A stretch of 64,000 nt of DNA from the NCBI GenBank assembly GCA_001414485.1, contig LLEY01000130.1, forward strand, positions 1 to 64,000, read 5' to 3'. Every line of letters begins with the position of its first letter. Positions within the stretch are counted from its first letter, which is position 1. The position numbers and the translations under genes were made by a program. Of this stretch, positions 34,681-47,644 are shown one piece after another. The DNA comes from Calycina herbarum (taxonomy: Eukaryota; Ascomycota; Leotiomycetes; Helotiales; Pezizellaceae). The notes below the pieces were generated by a model, which made no database searches, was not told the origin of the DNA, and was given only the letters and a program-made list of their open reading frames with translations.

Positions 34681-35999
34681 AACCTTGAACTCCTTCCAAG
34701 ACTAAGAAGGCCAAAGGAAAGAAGAAGAAGAAGAAGTCTCCTTCTCCTTCTCGGCCTAACTCAGGCGTTCCTTCCTAACGCTACGTCAATAAGCTTCGCA
34801 AGCAACCCTTCGGCGCCAAATCACGTTTGGCCTCCGAACCGCCGCACAACAAACTGAGCTCGTAGAGCAATTCGCATCTCAACCATCTCAACAATAATTC
34901 AACAACGAAGCTGCACGAGTAGTATCTCCAATGGCTGAAGAACGACCCAATCACTACCGCGGCTCTTGGTCTTGATCCAGAACCTCAACTAACCTTTTTG
35001 TGATGTATCCCACCTTTGGTTCTGGGTGTTGTCCTCTGAACCTTTTACATTCGGAGGAAGAGCTGCCGTTGATTTTGATGCTAGCTTTGGATATGTTCGG
35101 ATCTCGAGAGCGGCGTTGGTGAATCTTTTGGGAGGAGAGATAATATATCTAGAGAATATTAGGCCCCATTGTTTTCTGCTGAGTGGTGGTAGGTATATTC
35201 CCTTCCTGCATATACCTCTTTCTTTCCCTGGTATAACTCAAAAATTGTGGAAGTACAGAAAAATCGACAGCAGAAGAACATTTGACAACAAGACAGGATT
35301 CGACAAAGAGAACAGATTCAACTCAATAAAGTTCAGCTTTGAATTGTTTCAGGGCAATTTCCCACGAAGACTAATGGTGCATAGTACTACCGTCACGAAT
35401 GCCTATACAATGGAAAGCATGAATTAATTACGTTCGGGGGAAGGGGCGGGGATAGCTTCTCCAGAGAAGGTAAGAGCTAGAGATAGATAGGTAGGGGGAT
35501 TCGCTATGTTGCGACATCGTCGTTATTCACCAAAAAAGACCAAAATGGATGGAGATGTAAAGAGGAAGAAGGAAAGGTTTTATAGCAGGGAAGAGGACGC
35601 TTATACGCAACTGTGCCCTAGAGTTACGGTTTCGGGAGCTCGCTGTAACATGAGCCGACCTAAGTTTACTAACTTTAACTTCTCGACAACGACACCTGCA
35701 ACAAAACTAGAACTACTGATTACGAGATCTACGAATCACAATTCACAACTGTTAAAATATGCGACACATTTTTGTAATGGCTTTTTAGTCTATTTTTTAG
35801 AGGAGCATATGACCTTTTAAAGAGTGGCTTATGAGCCCTAGAGCTGTGATAAAGATCCATTCAAAGTCCAAAACAGCCATCCATCTTCTCTCTCAAGTGG
35901 ACCTACAACAATACTGATACTTTTCCCATCAAGTCTTGCACTTGCAAATCTTACTCTTTCTTCCCAGCCCACCTCCTTTTGCAGACCCAGGCTGACCGT
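34681..35999. other. gap, possible remnant repeat, no clear gene
   Basis: At 34690-34990 a plus-strand frame reads Lys/Ser-rich (SKTKKAKGKKKKKK) with several stops and could be an old retroelement gag fragment. A 133-codon plus frame at 35026-35427 and a 104-codon frame at 35506-35820 have no family resemblance and no splice partners. I do not call a gene. Confidence 0.4.
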
Positions 36000-37522
36000 T
36001 TACCATTCATACAGTGCTCTCTTTCTAACATTCCCTGGTGTGTCTCCAGTGTGAATGATCTGGGTTCTATCGCAGCGCTCCAAATATTCGCTGTGACGCT
36101 TGGCCATTTTGTCCATTCGTGGACGTTTCCATGTAATAGCTCTGATGGCGAGGATGATAATTTCTTTAAGGTTGGGAAGCACACTGTCTTTACCAGCGCG
36201 AAATGTGTGCAGTTCACGGAGAAAAGACCACAAGAAGATGACATTTCTGGGGAAATCATCCACTACAAGAACAAACTTTTCAACTGTGTGCGGTAGAAAC
36301 TGACTGAAAAAAGGGAAGCCGTGGTGTGTTGGTCGTCTGTCCAAGTTGTCGAATAAAGTACTGAAGTCCTATTTCAAGCATTTCAATTTTTTGAACGACA
36401 AAGCTTGGACAAAAGACCTCCCTCTTTTTCTGAGTCCATGCACATGAAATGAAGTTCTTCGAGAGTATCTCCCAATAAATCTTGGATAGCGTTCATGACA
36501 CCATGAGAACCATGGTGTCTGCGTTTCGATCTACCTGTAGTCGTATATGGTCTAGTTCGCATGAGGGAGCAAATCTTCAGCGTCTTCAGTTGGGGAATGT
36601 CGGAGAGCATGTGGGTGATTTCAGGCCCAGAGACGTAGTGTCCGAACAAAACAAGCGTCCCAGGGTTGTTTGTAGGTCCTTCGCTGTAGTGCCTTTCGGA
36701 ATTGTGTAGTACTGGAGAGTTTAAAGTGCAGTATTTTTGGGTATCCGCATCAGACGCGTAGACGTGTCTATGCAAGCTTTTGATAGAGAGGTAATGTGAC
36801 AGGTGACGATGTCCGATAGGCTCAAACGACCCTAAGAAGTGACTAGAAGCCACAACACTACTTAGTTTTGAGAGGCTGGCGTCTGGATGATTTGGATCGT
36901 TGGCTCTTTCGATAACGACATCCATCAACTGCTGTCCCATTGACTCAAAACCGTACTTAAAAACATGTGCAGGGAACGAAATGTTAATTAAATTCAAAAG
37001 CAACGTAAGTAAAAGAGACAACAATAATCCTGCTTTGCCATCGGAGAATCGCGAGAGCAGGGTATCGTATACGAAGGATGGTTCAAGTGAAGTAGCTTCG
37101 AGATAGGGTGAACTTTGTAGAAGTGAAAGAAAAGATGGCGTGGATTTGACCTTATCAATTTGATTTTGACGGACCGAAATGCTGTTTGGAATACAGGGCC
37201 CTCCAAGGTGAGCTGCAATGATATATCGAGCGATTAGTGGTTCCTCCGCAATTTGGCGAATCAGCTGTAGTGGTGTATGGCAAAGGATTTTGGCGTCCTT
37301 CTCAGAATTAGACTCCGAATCCCAATTGTGGCCATAGGCAGAGCGTGGTAGGTCGTAGTCGAAGTACCGATAGCGTTGTCTTAGCCGATTGTGTTTCGCA
37401 CAAAACTTTCCAGTTGCATCGTACATGGTTCTGCATGTCAATGCAAAGCCTTCGAATCCTTCAGGCATAGTTTCTTCTGCAATGAATTCAAGGATTTCAA
37501 TAGGACAATCTAACATTTCCAT
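36000..37522 (-). pseudogene. second F-box/leucine-rich-like gene, frameshift plus in-frame stop
   Basis: A paralogue of the gene at 23937-25673. Both share the N-terminus (here MEMLDCPIEILEFIAEETMP, GFEGFALTCRTMY, KHNRLRQRYRYF, PLQLIRQIAEEPLIARYI). Both also share STPSFLSLLQSSPYLEA and leucine-rich repeats such as MLSDIPQLKTLKICSL. The first frame ends at 36383. In another frame VQALSFKKLKCLK continues the match to the relative (SMKAFQKLKVLTLQFELFEA), meets TAG at 36369-36371, then continues DFSTLFDNL and FLPHTVEKFVLVVDDF to LPNLKEIIILAIRAITWKRP, ending at 36000. So one frameshift near 36400 and one stop break the gene. The acidic insert of the other copy is shorter here. Confidence 0.8.
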
Positions 37523-38483
37523 TTTGACGGTTGAGGGTGAATGAGCGCCGACAATCCAAGAAGACGTAGAAGAGCGGGTGTGTTGTGAAGATTTGAAGTT
37601 GATAGCGAAGATGGTCGAAGACGTTTGCGACTTCGCGTTGTGGCGGAGACTGTTCCAGAGTGATCCTCTGTGGATCGTGGGAGTTGAGAAAAAGAGGTGG
37701 AGGATCGAATTTTGTTGAATTGTTTGATTTATCTAGACACCTAAAGATTATATTTAGCTATTTTAAAAGAAATTTAAATATCCAAATGTTTAAGATGGTT
37801 TAGATAATAGAATTAACCGGATAAATTTACTGATAAATATAACTAAATATATAAGTAAATAGAATAACCATAATTAGCGAATTGATTCTAATCCTGAAAA
37901 TTCCAATACTTGGCACCGAATTGACCACTTTAAACAGCAATGTTATGCTCCTTTCTTTTATTTTTTTTCTACCAAGATGCCGCTGCGCAAAAGTTTCGAA
38001 TAGATTGTTGATGAGAACAAATTGAACTTCTCGCTTTCCTCGTTTTCAGTAGGCTCGTGCTGAGCGAGTGACATACTTGCCAAAGGTCTGTTCACCTCCT
38101 ACCTTCAGGGAAGAGAGTTGTATTGTTACCGCGTGAGTTCCTAATTCCCTTTCCCCTTCATTTGGAAATAAGTTTTGAAATTGACATATCCGAGAATGAT
38201 CTCTATGGTTCAACTGCTTTCATGCTTTCCGAATTCCGCATCGGACTGCCTTGTCTCCATAAGCTCTCATTGTAGCTGAGAAATGCTACTGGGCGTTATT
38301 GTTATCGTAACCATTCTCTTCGGAAACGTTGCAGAACCATTTGTTAAGAAAACTTCGCTTTTTTGGCGGATAGAGTAATCTAGAACCGCATGACCTCCAG
38401 AAACCTCATTCAACTCTTGTATCGATTATTAATTTAAGATTCGCCAAATGCCAACTCTTCCACGTCAAACAATCTAACTACAC
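37523..38483. other. intergenic, AT-rich core at 37730-37890
   Basis: The 5' flank of the broken leucine-rich gene and 3' flank of the 2EXR gene. The AT-rich core lacks CA/TG and may be a short eroded repeat. No gene seen. Confidence 0.5.
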
Positions 38484-39566
38484 TCACACTTCCATGATCG
38501 TATCAACAAACATCAATTTCGGCATCGCCCCTTCCCACTCCCCCGGCCAAAACTCAACATATTTCAAAAGCTCCTCCCTCCAAAACCCCTCAGTCCTAAC
38601 CTTCCACTCCTCAGGCAGCCACTTCCTCTTCCCATCCCGATGCCCATGCGTAACAAGCACCACCTCCCTCAACCCCTTCATCCTCAGCAAAGGTCCAACA
38701 GGAACCCACCAAGCACTCTCACCCCAAGCTTTCCAATACTCAAACCTAGCTTTGGCCAAGAATTTATACGGAGGCATGGCTATACCCAATTCAATCACCA
38801 CCTTCCTAATTTCCGGCGCTTCTCGGGCAACTATCGTGGAAAAATGACAAACTTCTTGAATTTCTGAGCGAGAGGCTACATTTGCGCGGAGATAGATTGT
38901 GTCGAGGGAGGCATTGAGAATTACACCTCGTGCGGCGGTTCCTCTGTCAGTTTTTGGGAGGAGCTCTGGATCGGCTTGGGGACTGAAGATGTGTGATGGT
39001 TGTACCATTTCTTGTTGAAGACCGGAGGTATTGTATGTGTGAGAGAAATAATATTGTTTGTAAGTTTCCATTGCTAGGACGACTTCTCTGCTTTCCCGAC
39101 AGACTATGGCCTGAGCGGGGAGATTGTGGAAGTGACGCCCGCCGATGGAATAGGTGGAACATTTACATCTTTCGTAATCTAATGGATTCTTGCAGGTTGT
39201 AATTGCCATGGTGTGTGATACATCGCGAGAGTAATCTCTCGCAAAGTTGCCGGTATATGAGAAGTTCAGTGGAGGTGGGGCTCCTTCGTTAGATTCTGGT
39301 GTTTCTGTCTCCTCTTCTGGAGCGTTGTCGTTCTCTTCCCGGGTTTGTCTTGTGTGAAGATGGACAGGAACAATTCTTGGTTCGACAGAAAATGCCCATA
39401 TTTTGAGACGTAGTTCAACGGGCAATTTATTGAAGTAAGGGAAGTGAATTATAGGGGGTCGAGGCGGCAGCGGGGGTGGAGCTTTTTTAGACGGCTTCAA
39501 CCATGAGGGCGTTAAAGCGGAAGCTAAATCGACGATGATTGTTTTTGCTAACAACCCGTAATCCAT
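38484..39566 (-). CDS. 2EXR-domain protein (360 aa)
   Basis: A single-exon, intact gene. After a Pro-rich N-terminus (KKAPPPLPPRPP), FPYFNKLPVELRLKIWAFSV and EPRIVPVHLH form the start of the 2EXR domain. An acidic low-complexity insert (REENDNAPEEETETPESNEG) follows. The core is QAIVCRESREVVLAMETYKQ, then RGVILNASLDTIYLRANVAS and an alpha/beta segment with APEIRKVVIELGIAMPP and LREVVLVTHG. The C-terminus is WKVRTEGFWREELLKYVEFW. The 2EXR family is expanded in filamentous ascomycetes and its function is unknown; the F-box-like LPxELRxxIW opening suggests protein interaction. A broken relative lies at 28929-29784. Confidence 0.85.
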   Translation of the reverse strand: MDYGLLAKTIIVDLASALTPSWLKPSKKAPPPLPPRPPIIHFPYFNKLPVELRLKIWAFSVEPRIVPVHLHTRQTREENDNAPEEETETPESNEGAPPPLNFSYTGNFARDYSRDVSHTMAITTCKNPLDYERCKCSTYSIGGRHFHNLPAQAIVCRESREVVLAMETYKQYYFSHTYNTSGLQQEMVQPSHIFSPQADPELLPKTDRGTAARGVILNASLDTIYLRANVASRSEIQEVCHFSTIVAREAPEIRKVVIELGIAMPPYKFLAKARFEYWKAWGESAWWVPVGPLLRMKGLREVVLVTHGHRDGKRKWLPEEWKVRTEGFWREELLKYVEFWPGEWEGAMPKLMFVDTIMEV

Positions 39567-40057
39567 CGTGAAGGATGTATTTGCAAGTTATGTGAGATCT
39601 GTCATTGCAGGTGAGTTGAGGTTGAATTGGCTGCCTGGTAGTAGTCCGTGATCAGGAGGCGCAGCAATCCCGGAGTTCTGCCAGTCGTACATGTAGGTTC
39701 AGTACAGGAAGATGTACTATAATATTTATATGGAAAAGGAATGTAGGCGGAAGAGTGTTGTCTAGTTTTCTGAAATATAATTTTTCTAAATTCCCAGCCA
39801 ATGAATGTAAGTAGTGGCAAGTAAAAGTCAAGTCACCGCTCGCTTAGTCGGAATAAAACTCATTATAAGAAGGAAGGAGAACGAGAAGAAGAAAACTAGA
39901 GAGTCAAGTTACCTGATTCTTTCTTAAAGGATTTAAACTAGCTCTTTAGACCACCTAGATTTAATAAGTAGTGGCGTTTTTCACCACAAAGTCCGCCCTC
40001 TCCGCGAAACCAAGTCTTGTTTTCATAATCAGAAAGCCCTTTTCAAAGTCCTCAATC

Positions 40058-40890
40058 TCATCCTCCTACCCCCACAATAGCAAGAAACTCACACCCCTCC
40101 GGCAAACTCCCCAGAACCCACTTCCCCTCCTCCTCAAAAGTCTTCAACGCCCTCTCGGGTTCTTCGTGATCAACAAAAAACCCAGTATCAGCACAACAAA
40201 CAACTCCTTCCTCTTCCCCACTCACTTCCCCGCTCCCCTCAAATAGAGAACCTCTCAACTTGGCATTTCCGACGTAGTCCACAGGGCAACCCCTCATAAC
40301 ATCTTTTGCGTGAGTTTTGATGAATCCGAGATTGATGCTCCCGAAAACGCTCAAAACGGATTTTACAGCAAAAGGATGGGAGGAGAGTATTCCTACACAC
40401 CCCTTTCCATCCATTTCACCCCCATTCTTTCCCTCTTGAGTTTCAAACTCAGAGCGAAGACAACCCAGCATACTCTTCGCAACCCCCCTATTCCGAAATC
40501 CAGACCGAACAACAAGTTGTGTAATCCACACCACAGGTTTCTCTTCATACATATACAATGAAGCGAAAACATGACCTACCCCCTTGCCATTTCCAAGCCG
40601 AGCTCTGATATAAATATTCTTATACTTCCGGTCCTCATCCTGGAGCTGGGGGAGTAGCATAGATCGTAATTTTTTGGGAGACATTTTTACTCTCTGGCCT
40701 ATGAAGGGTGGGGCCAAGTTAGATGGCGAGAAAGAAAGGGGGAAGAGAAGTACGAACCGTGTCGTTCCCCCACCTCCCGCCCCCAAACCCCATAATGTCC
40801 ACTAAACAGCCTCGCAGCTTCCCCGACAATTTCCCCCGTGATTTCCTCATCTTCAAATCGTGTTAGTGTCCATTCCGAAGGATGCTCCAT
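40058..40890 (-). CDS. GNAT-like N-acetyltransferase (257 aa)
   Basis: Two exons, 40890-40758 and 40698-40058, joined in phase; the donor GTTCGT is weak but the junction restores the conserved ERHGQRVKMSPKKLR. The core holds IYIRARLGNGKGVGHVFASL, VVWITQLVVRSGFRNRGVAK (strand 4 and the acetyl-CoA loop R-x-R-G-V-A) and CVGILSSHPFAVKSVLSVFG. The C-terminal half (YVGNAKLRGSLFEG, CCADTGFFVDHEEPERAL, WVLGSLPEGCEFLAI) belongs to a widespread fungal GNAT group of unknown substrate. The start ATG at 40890 gives MEHPSEWTLTRF. An upstream in-frame ATG at 40989 would add 33 poorly conserved residues. Confidence 0.85.
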
Positions 40891-42363
40891 GTTGAATAAC
40901 CAGGGAGGTGATCGCGTCACAAATTGATGGTTTGATAGTGGATGTTTGAGCGAGTAGTAATTTGGGGATGAGATGAGTGAGCGAGTCACGCTTCCCCCCC
41001 CCCCAACAAGACTACTTTCCGAGTCACCTGCGACTAGGTAGTTAATCTAAACACAAACGGCGGCCATCTACTCGCAACACTAGATCCCAGTAGCACCTAG
41101 AGATATAAAACAAAAAAACAAAAAAACTACTTCTCGAGGAAATTACAGCTGCAAATTTTAAAGGCAGCGTAACCTGGAAACAAAACAGAAAAAAACCGCG
41201 ACTACCTTTCCCAAGAACACAAATTTCATGAAACATCATCCGCCAATTTTCCAGCCCCTAAACCAAGAAACCAGGAATCCAGAAAACCAAGGGAACTGGA
41301 AAACTTGTTCACTAGACATCGAATTGACTAATCATATTACTACTTCAGACTATCATACAGCAAGTCGTATGTTTAAACAGAATTGGAACTAGGCATACTA
41401 GAAACTGGAATACAGCACGCTCGTACCACCTCCCAAATCCTGCTTTCCTTCGTATCCAAGTGCCACAGCACTACAAACTTATATCCCCAAAAATAGCTGG
41501 TGATACCCGACACACGACATGAAAATAGATTCCGAAAGTCCAGAGTCTAGAATCCAGGCCGCCGTTCTAGTAGGTACCCCGCAGCACATCCTACCTCGCG
41601 CCCATCACCTCCCTTGCCCCCACCAAACACATGACCATCCAAAAATCCCGGAGCACATCACAAGACACCTCACGTTCAAATAAACAATTTCAAATCAAAC
41701 AATCGAATGAGTAATAATCCATGCATCCTCAATTTTAATTTTAATTTCTAATAAAAAAAAGGCCTATCAATATGGACTATCCATTCTCCATATCCAGGCC
41801 TACCACACACACCACATTCCACGCGAACAAGAGGAAAAATCGCCGTGTGGGAAGCAAGTTCAATCTCAACTGTTTATCAGTATTTTACCTCAACGAAAGA
41901 CTAGAAGTAAAAAAAAGCAAAAAGGTATTTCCGCCCGCATAGCGCCCCCATAGCCAGATGAATAACAAAAGAAAAGCCGCCGTAGAAAAGAAAGACCACA
42001 GAAGAAATGTGAAAGAAAAAAAGAAGAAGAGCCAACACCAGCACTTGGTGAAGACCATGCACCCATATCCATCTATGCAATTTCACCCACTCCCATTCAA
42101 GTAGTTAGGCAGTCGTAACAATTTGTATGTGCAATCGTGCTGGCGGAAATATAAAAGAACAACAAAACAACTTTTAATGAATCCCGAATGAGAAAAGAGT
42201 CGAAGTGTATGTAGGGTATTCCAGTGACGAGTATAGAGGAGGAAAGTTGGCGGCTTTCAAATCGACATGCGCAGCATCCAATGAACCGAATCCGTGTATG
42301 TATGTATGTAAATATCCATCCAGGATGTCTCGACCAGCGAGAACCCCGATACAATCCATATAT
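40891..42363. other. intergenic, 5' flank of GNAT and 3' flank of next gene
   Basis: C-run at 40994-41003, then AC- and A-rich sequence. Probably holds the 3' untranslated region of the gene at 42364-43833. No reading frame with family resemblance. Confidence 0.5.
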
Positions 42364-43833
42364 TTACCCCATCAAGCTCGAGTTACCCGAGTCCATGCGA
42401 CGACGCTCGACTCCGATGAAATTCTCGACTAGGTTTCGTTCGCGGTCTAATCCATTGTTGATCATGGTAGCACTTGATCGGGAACCAGCAGCGAGATATC
42501 CTTCATCATTTTCGAGCTCAAATGGAGTAATCGGTCCCGGGCTTCCCATAGGAGCGAGTCGAGGGCTAACGGGTTTTGGCATTGCGAGGGTGAGATCGGT
42601 TGGAGGTGTCGTAGTAGATGCTGCCCGTGCTTGCGCAATCATGTCTCTTTGGTATTGTTGTAGCTTTCTCTTGACATCGCTGTTGTTTCTCTCGTGTGCG
42701 GGTCTCTTCTTCTTGGCTGGATTGTTGAAAGTGGGAATTTGTAGGCTGGTTGTGGTCGGAGTCAAACTGGTTCGAGGAGTGGATGATTGGGAGGAAATTG
42801 GTGATATATAGTTTGAAGGATAATATTTTCCCTTGGGAATAGCGAATGAGTCTAAGTCTGGGACGGAAGGGTACGTGTTGGTTGTTGGAGCGGTGATAGA
42901 AGAAGTCGGGACTCGTGGGGTTGTCTCGGAGACTGGCGACGAGTGTGATGAACAGGCCGACATGTTGGAAGGTGATCCAGGAGTAGATGCTTCTGAGGAA
43001 GGAACTCTTGCTGAAGGACCAGATAATCCGGTAACGTGGTGGGTAAAGGGATGTGGTCTGTATTTTTGATGGACGTCTTCAAAGTCTGGGAAATATCCTC
43101 TGTGATGTGTTAGTATTTGCGTTCCCAAAGCACCAGTACTTGAAAGTATTGTATTGTATTTATATAAACCTACCCTTTCAAATCTCCTCGACCGGTCAAA
43201 GGTGTGTATGCTGTTGGTAGGTTTCTGGGTGGAAGTTCTATCGGAATGGGCTTTGTTCTCTTTCTTGAGGGGGTCTCGTCGGGTTTTGATCTTGGTTGAA
43301 GGGGACCACCATTATTGCCTAATGAGCATAAAGATACGATCAGCATTTGACTCGACACGATGCCCCATGAGAAGTGGAATCGTCGTTAAGTGATAACAAG
43401 GTCACGCACGGCCTGCGCGGGCAAAGGCGGCGGGGTACTTGTAGCGTTCAGCCATTCCCGTCACCAGCTGGGCTTGGTTGAGTCGCATCCCCCCACCACC
43501 CACCATGCACAACGGTGTGCGTATGGGTGTGCCAGTGTGCTGTGTGTATGGAACTTGTGATGGTTGGAGTGACTTACCAAGACCAGAAGCGCCTGGCGAT
43601 GTAGTAGTAGCCCCTTCCTCCGCACCACCGTGTCCGCGACGAGAAGCACCCGCAGGACTGGCGTCTCTTACGTTCAAGGAGCGTAGAGTTGCCATGAAGC
43701 CATCGTCGCTTTTGTTGGAGGAGGTGGAGGAGGCCGAGTTGTTTCTGACGAATGACGGACGTGGGCTCCGGCTTGGCTTTTGCTGTGCGGCGGAAGCCAA
43801 GTATGACGCCGGCTTGAAGGATCGACTGGCCAT
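42364..43833 (-). CDS. low-complexity fungal protein with conserved core (378 aa)
   Basis: I do not recognise a named family. The three-exon model (43833-43578, 43318-43174, 43099-42364) has in-phase GT-AG junctions. The N-terminus MASRSFKPASYLASAAQQKP is Ser-rich and basic. The second and third exons join into PLTGRGDLKGGYFPDFEDVH and KYRPHPF, which has the look of a short conserved motif of fungal proteins. The rest is Ser/Pro/Thr-rich and probably disordered, with a basic helix KKKRPAHERNNSDVKRKLQQ YQRDMIAQARA that could be a coiled coil. There is no signal peptide or membrane segment. The long, pyrimidine-biased region upstream of 43833 fits a regulated 5' leader. A signalling or scaffold role is speculative. 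Confidence 0.75.
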
Positions 43834-46800
43834 TTTATGATTTTTATGAAAGTCCGATCTCAAGGCGAGTCTCGTCTCAGGTTGTTTCTCTTCACGAGAT
43901 TCGAAGCTGGTGCGCTCGAGCGATGCTTCAGGGTTGGCCCAGGAAATCGGATCGGATCGGTCTTTACGGCTGACGGAAAATTGTTAAAGGCGATGGGAGA
44001 AACTTGAGGGTACTTGGAGGTTGGCGGTGGAGCAACCGCTGACGATGTACTGATCCGACGTACCAATGTACCTCCTTCCTACTCCAGGTCTGAATACCGG
44101 TAGGAAGTGGAAAATGAGGTTGATGATGGTGACAATCAAGGTACCGACAGCTGCAGAGTTCGAGTCAGTTCTGCCGACTGGGGCGGACGAAGCACGAGAT
44201 GGGCGAGAGATGGGTCACCGTCAAAGAGTGACGTTGTGACTTCTGGTCGGTCTGTCTCTCGTCGAATGTCGTCGTTGCGGTGGTGGTTGAGGCTTGCTTT
44301 CGCAAAGACATTACTCGCAAGGCTTAGGTTGTCGAGAAACAAAACACTGAACGGTGAGAAGGTTTGTTTACTCGCCTATGGCGTTGTTGTCGTTGGCGAA
44401 GGAAAGTCGTGGAAGTCGCGATGGAGGAAGGTACTTTGATACCTTGATGGGCAGTGACAATGAACTTCAAACTCCGTCGCAAGGCGCAGGAGCAGGAGCA
44501 GGCTCGAGCGTTGAAAGGGTCGACAAGAATCTCGTATCCGTATCTCGAGAAATGCAGGTGCCTGGCAAAATACGAATCATATCGTTTCTTTTGTTTGTGG
44601 TGGGAGAAGGATGAAGATATCGACACTCCTCTCCTTCTGCGCCGCCTCATTTACACGCAGCGCCAGGGCAATTCTCCGAATCCCAATCCTAAGCAAGGAA
44701 CACCGATACCGCCATCTAATAGGTAGGGCATGTAACCCAAATCCACCTCCACAGCTTCATGAAACACATCCGCGTCTCCTTGGTCCCAGAAGCCACTGCA
44801 TCTGCCTCGCAGATAAGCCAAGCTAGTCCAAAATGATTCTTACCACAATCATTACCAGAAAGACCCGCACGAACCGGTACAGCGCTGGTGAGGAATTCGT
44901 GTCGGTGCTCTTATCCGCCCTTATTTTACCATCCCATCTTTCTCTACTCATTACAAGTTCATGCTCCCATCACCTTGCACCAGCATCACTCTCTCCTTGC
45001 TTCAGTGCATTTCTTGTGTCAGTTCAAAACTCCAAGAAACAATAGCACGGAAACCGGATGTTTGACTTCGTTATCATTTCTTTATCAGACTCCCAGCAAA
45101 CAGGTTGCGGCGAAGAAACATGGAAGATGATCGACTGTCGATCTGCTCATGTACTTTTCTGGGTCCCAAGTCCAACCAGCCAGGATCGTTTCAAGATGAA
45201 GCGCAATTGTCGATCATCGTAAGATTTTGATTTCATCCCAAGAACTCTGTGTTCACAGACTCTACTTCCTAGGTTCAACACATATATTTCATTTCCTTCA
45301 TTGACTCGAGAGTTACAATGCGGAAACATACATCCGCCCTTCAATATATGAAGTGGTTGAAAACACTCTGTTGTTCAACCTGAATCTGTAGAGATGCAGG
45401 TTGGCGTCACTCCACAAGTGCTGGTATATGAGGAAGTCTTCCGTGAAGATCATCTCCTAATGCTTGTCTCTACTCGGCCTCTGGGCCGACACACCAATCA
45501 CTTCTCTCCCTTTCTAACCCTTCAACGCTTCGTATCTTCCCCCTTGTTACTTTTCCTCTCTTCCAATCAATCTTTCCTCTGGATAAATTGAGAAAATCAA
45601 GGGTCCACAAGGTTGTTTTCATTTATTCCGCTTGCATGTTAGGGGGTGGAGATGTCGTATTTACAACGGGAAGTATGCGCGAATCCACAACAATACTCGT
45701 ACATCAGAACCACCTCTAGGAAGCTTAACAATCCACGCTCCTCGCCATGGAAATACTACCCACATACTAGGATCCCCAAACACTATTCGATGGTTCTCTA
45801 CCCCGCCTTCATCTTCTTGCGTCGCATATCATCACCATTCGAAGAAAAGTTACACGAACACCTCAAAAGCCAATCACCTTTTCATCACCTGGCATACTCA
45901 CAGAAAAAAAAATCCTTCGAGAACGCGGGGTACGGGTATGCTAGCAAGGGGGGCAGAAATGGAGATGGAGATGGGGCTGCTCGTTGTTTTCTTTCCCCCC
46001 ACCACCACCGGAGACGGTTACACTTGCGGACCCTCGGTCGCATATCTCTAGAGTCTATACTGATTCAATTGATTGACCGGAGATACATCGTCATCGTCAA
46101 CAATAATCCCCATCCGGTACCGTGCGGCAGTTGAAAGTTCTTGCATCTTCACGATGGGGCACGATGGATCGCCGTGAATCCCCTCACTTTGTGAAGAATT
46201 TTTCACTGGCACGAGGATTGGGGGATCGAATGGGGAAAGAGAGCGAGTTGTTGGGGTTGTTTGTTGGCCTCTTTGTTGTCTTTCTGTAACCAACGTCCCT
46301 TCATTGCAACCCTTTGAGCCTGATGCATTGCATATCTTTTGACGATGGCGCGAGTTCTTTGTGATCTTCCATAAGATCTACTAATTTCCCCCCACGAATA
46401 TCTCAGCTAATTCATGGGTTGGGCAGAGTTGGGTAACAAGTTCTACTCGTAGTACCAGACAATGTGAAGACTTTTCCAGATGATAGTACGAGTCCCTGTC
46501 CAGTAATGGGAGGAAATCAAGTCTTCAGTGGATTACTTTGGGTTTTACTCAAGAACCTAAACCCATCAACTAAAGACCTCCCAGCAATCCTAGCACCATA
46601 ACATCTTCAAGCTTTCTCTTGTTGATAATCTCTTCAACATCCTATTAATGACTTGCAAATCGCACAACCTCCGGGTAAGCTGTGAATAGTACTAATAGAC
46701 TCTTCACAGGCGACCTGGAAATAGCTAGAGTCATATTCATAAGTTACCACAGTTCAGATCCTGGATTACCCAGGGATAGCAATAGGCTTCTATTCACAGG

Positions 46801-47644
46801 TAACCTGTAAATAGCCAAGGTTGCAATTCATAGGTTACCCTGGAATTTGCACGACTTTCTATTTCCAGGTTACATACCTAGAAACAGTCAACTAATAAAG
46901 GTAGTTTCTATTCACAGGTTACCTAGAGGTAGGTCTCAATTCAGTTCAAAAGTCACCCTGGATTTGCACGACTTCGTATTACTATTGCTTACCTCTTTTC
47001 CGCGCACGACTCTTTCCGTTACGGGGAATTTATATGATCTTTCTTTTTCCTCGTTTTTCAAGTGTTTCAATGGGGCATGCCAACGGTAAAGAGGATATAA
47101 TTAATACAACAATGACAATTCGTCTTTGTCTTCGGCAGCTGAGAGATATTAGCTTGAGAACGTTTCTTTCAGTGCTGTGAGGTCTCTTTGTTGTTTGTTG
47201 ACTTGCGATTCTGTCTTCCGAGTTAGTACGGTATGTCACGATTTCAAAGATGGGAAGTGCTCAGTAGACGAAGTACGTCTCGAAATTTCATGGAGAGTGG
47301 TTTGAACTAGGAAGCAACATGAAGTGAAATATGTAGTAGCTTCTTATTTGCTAAAATGAATTATTAGGTACAATGGCAATGAATCTGCCAACAAGTGAAA
47401 AAAAAAAGTAAATTGGTATCGTATCTCATCTCCATGCGCGTTGCAAACAAGAGAAATCCCCATCAGGGGGAAAGCAAAATGGTATAAAACAACGAGCTCC
47501 GGGAGCAAAAAAACAAGTAGGAAAATTCGTCGTGCGAGATGTACCCATTCCTCCGTCCTCCCCACACATCTCCCTGCCATTGCGCTCTCCTTCTCCCCCT
47601 TCCACTCAATGGCAATGCGCAAACCACCTTCGGGCTAGCAGTAT
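43834..47644. other. 3.8-kb gap without a recognised gene
   Basis: Several medium-sized frames overlap on both strands but none has a splice structure or family resemblance; one plus frame at 44611 begins MKISTLLSFCAASF but lacks support. The gap probably holds the promoter of the 42364-43833 gene and the 3' flank of the MARVEL gene. The palindrome cluster at 46678-46980 is its only clear structure. Confidence 0.5.
46678..46980. repeat. cluster of AGGTTACCT-type palindromes
   Basis: At least six units share arms and core. The best is CTATTCACAGGTAACCTGTA followed by AATAG (46790-46814), a near-perfect 25-bp palindrome. Others lie at 46700-46726, 46759-46780, 46826-46848, 46859-46885 and 46908-46933. 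The segment ending ACCCTGGAATTTGCACGACT (46836-46855) is repeated at 46954-46972, so the array grew partly by direct duplication of about 120 bp. Confidence 0.7.

Noticed and set aside
35026..35820. Plus-strand frames of 133 and 104 codons
   Set aside because: No recognisable domain, placed at the edge of a RIP tract; not enough to call a gene.
44107..46134. Several 80-160-codon frames
   Set aside because: They overlap one another on both strands, lack conserved motifs and splice partners, and follow local composition.
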